Positions 62,805 to 64,000 of a DNA stretch of 64,000 bases are shown one piece after another (position 1 is the first letter of the stretch; every line of letters begins with the position of its first letter). The position numbers and the translations under genes were made by a program. The notes under the pieces were generated by a model. That model did not search any database. It saw nothing but the letters and a program-made list of their open reading frames with translations, and was not told the origin of the DNA. Source of the DNA: Chitinophaga filiformis (GTDB lineage: Bacteria > Bacteroidota > Bacteroidia > Chitinophagales > Chitinophagaceae); NCBI RefSeq assembly GCF_021646545.1, contig NZ_JAKIRP010000007.1, forward strand, positions 186,001-250,000, written 5' to 3'.

Positions 62805-64000
62805 TCACTTCACAATCTTAAACTCAGTCCTCCTGTTCACCTTATGCTCCTCCTCACTACACTGCACCCCATTGGCACAATTATTCAACAACTTCGTCTC
62901 ACCATACCCTTTCGCCTTCACTCTCGCCTTCGCCACACCTTTCGTCACAAGATAGTTCGTCACCGACACCGCCCGTTTCTGTGACAGCACCAGGTTGAAC
63001 TGATCACTACCACGGCTGTCTGTATGTGAGCCTACTTCTACAATACTACCCGGACTATCCGCCAGCAGTTTAACCACTCTGTCCAGTAAAAGCTGTGCAT
63101 CAGGACGGATCTCCGCCTTATTAAAGTCAAAGTAAATATTAGGCAGATTAGGAGAAGAAGGAATGCTGTCTTTCGGCTTTTGCGGTACCGGCACTACCGC
63201 CACCGGATTATCCTTAGGATCTATGCCTGTGGGAATAGTTGCAGTACTATCAGCTTTCGCAATAGGTATATCATGGATAGTATCCTTCGCTATATCCGGA
63301 ACATTTTCATCTGGCAGTGCCGCTATGGCATAGATATCATCACTTCCGATGCCTCCTTCCCTGTTGGACGACAGGTAGGCAATACCTGCTTCCGTCAGAC
63401 CGAAAGCAAAATCATCCTGCGGAGAATTGAACGGATATCCCATATTCCGGATGGTACCTTTCGTCTTACCGGTATTATCAAGCGCTACGCGATAGATGTC
63501 CAGTCCTCCCATACCAATACGGCCATCACTGGCGAAGTAAAGGATGTTGTTCTGGGTTAAAGCCGGACTACGTTCGTTGCCAGGCGTATTCAGCTCTTTC
63601 AGGTTCAGGGGCGGTCCCCACACACCTGCTGCAGTTCTGTAACATACATACAGGTCCGTTCCTCCAACGCCTCCCGGCATATTGGAAGCAAAGTAAAGCG
63701 CCATACCGTCTTCTGTGATGAATGGATCGCCCACAGAATAAGCTGTTACATTATTATGCGTGAAGGCCAGCGGAGCAGACCAGTTACCGCTTGCATCCTT
63801 GCGGCTGCTATAGATCTCTATGTTAACGGTGAGTGCTTTTCCTTTCTCGCGACTGCCCTTGCCGGGAATACGTGTCAGGGTAAAATACGCCTCATTACCA
63901 TCTTTCGTGAAGCTGGCAGAGCCCACATGATAATCCGTACCTGTTTTTAAAGGGAACAGCTGTACACTGTCACCGTTGCCGGGCTTGTAGAACAGGTGCA
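62805..64000 (-). CDS. PD40 beta-propeller/OmpA-family outer-membrane protein (5' end outside window)
   Basis: The frame is open to the right edge of the window, so the start lies beyond it; the GTG at 63926 is internal. The visible part has PD40/WD40-like blades (GDPFITEDGMALYFASNMPG, NERSPALTQNNILYFASDGR, DDFAFGLTEAGIAYLSSNRE), a Pro-rich linker, and a C-terminal OmpA peptidoglycan-binding domain: IYFDFNKAEIRPDAQLLLDR, VEVGSHTDSRGSDQFNLVLS, RAVSVTNYLVTKGVAKARVK and VNRRTEFKIVK. The architecture matches Bacteroidota envelope proteins, some of which are linked to gliding and type IX secretion. Confidence 0.92.
   Translation of the reverse strand, partial: HLFYKPGNGDSVQLFPLKTGTDYHVGSASFTKDGNEAYFTLTRIPGKGSREKGKALTVNIEIYSSRKDASGNWSAPLAFTHNNVTAYSVGDPFITEDGMALYFASNMPGGVGGTDLYVCYRTAAGVWGPPLNLKELNTPGNERSPALTQNNILYFASDGRIGMGGLDIYRVALDNTGKTKGTIRNMGYPFNSPQDDFAFGLTEAGIAYLSSNREGGIGSDDIYAIAALPDENVPDIAKDTIHDIPIAKADSTATIPTGIDPKDNPVAVVPVPQKPKDSIPSSPNLPNIYFDFNKAEIRPDAQLLLDRVVKLLADSPGSIVEVGSHTDSRGSDQFNLVLSQKRAVSVTNYLVTKGVAKARVKAKGYGETKLLNNCANGVQCSEEEHKVNRRTEFKIVK

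Overview
The window looks like chromosome from a Bacteroidota of the Chitinophagaceae type, probably Chitinophaga or a relative. The evidence is a giant secreted protein ending in a type IX secretion type B (CHU_C) sorting domain, an ABC permease/M1 peptidase fusion, PD40-OmpA and DUF417 proteins, and a TAnnTTTG -7 promoter box. I saw no tRNA, rRNA, CRISPR array, integrase or transposase.

The dominant feature is a leftward block of 23 intact or near-intact genes (about 10.1-50.3 kb) that encodes a contractile injection system of the extracellular (eCIS; Afp/PVC-like) type. In transcription order, from the right, it holds: a DUF4255 cap protein; an unknown protein; a single sheath gene; two unknown helical proteins; two inner-tube proteins; a 56-residue DUF5908 protein; a LysM tube-spike adaptor; a VgrG-like spike; a PAAR tip; a gp25-like wedge; a baseplate J protein split by a -1 frameshift; an S74-type fibre; a 2395-residue repeat-swollen baseplate protein; a 1072-residue unknown; a tape-measure protein; a cargo/immunity module; and the AAA+ ATPase. 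Most gaps are under 60 bp and several genes overlap, so one very long operon is plausible. The last third holds three DUF4157 (HELTH) cargo-like proteins. Two of them share about 1050 residues and differ only in their C-terminal tails, which is polymorphic-toxin architecture. One is followed 5 bp later by a protein fusing two families known as toxin immunity proteins (SUFU-like and SMI1/KNR4-SUKH). A ParA-type ATPase sits among the cargo genes.

Left flank (1-10 kb): the 3' part of an ABC-permease/M1 aminopeptidase fusion; a 1431-residue T9SS-exported double beta-propeller protein made by a 1,635-bp internal duplication; a small unknown gene followed by four degenerate copies of its own 3' end; a long inverted repeat; and a secreted M81 (MlrC-like) metallopeptidase.

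Right flank (50.3-64 kb): a non-coding region with a nearly perfect 59-bp-stem hairpin; a secreted GH20 hexosaminidase; a second palindrome-rich non-coding region; a divergent MBL hydrolase/HxlR regulator pair around a 31-bp dyad; TfoX-N and UBP zinc-finger proteins; a tandem trypsin-like protease with a degenerate second domain; AraC and DUF417 genes; a two-gene P-loop ATPase operon preceded by three 27-bp repeats; and the 3' part of a PD40-OmpA protein. Function assignments come from motif reading only; no searches were run.
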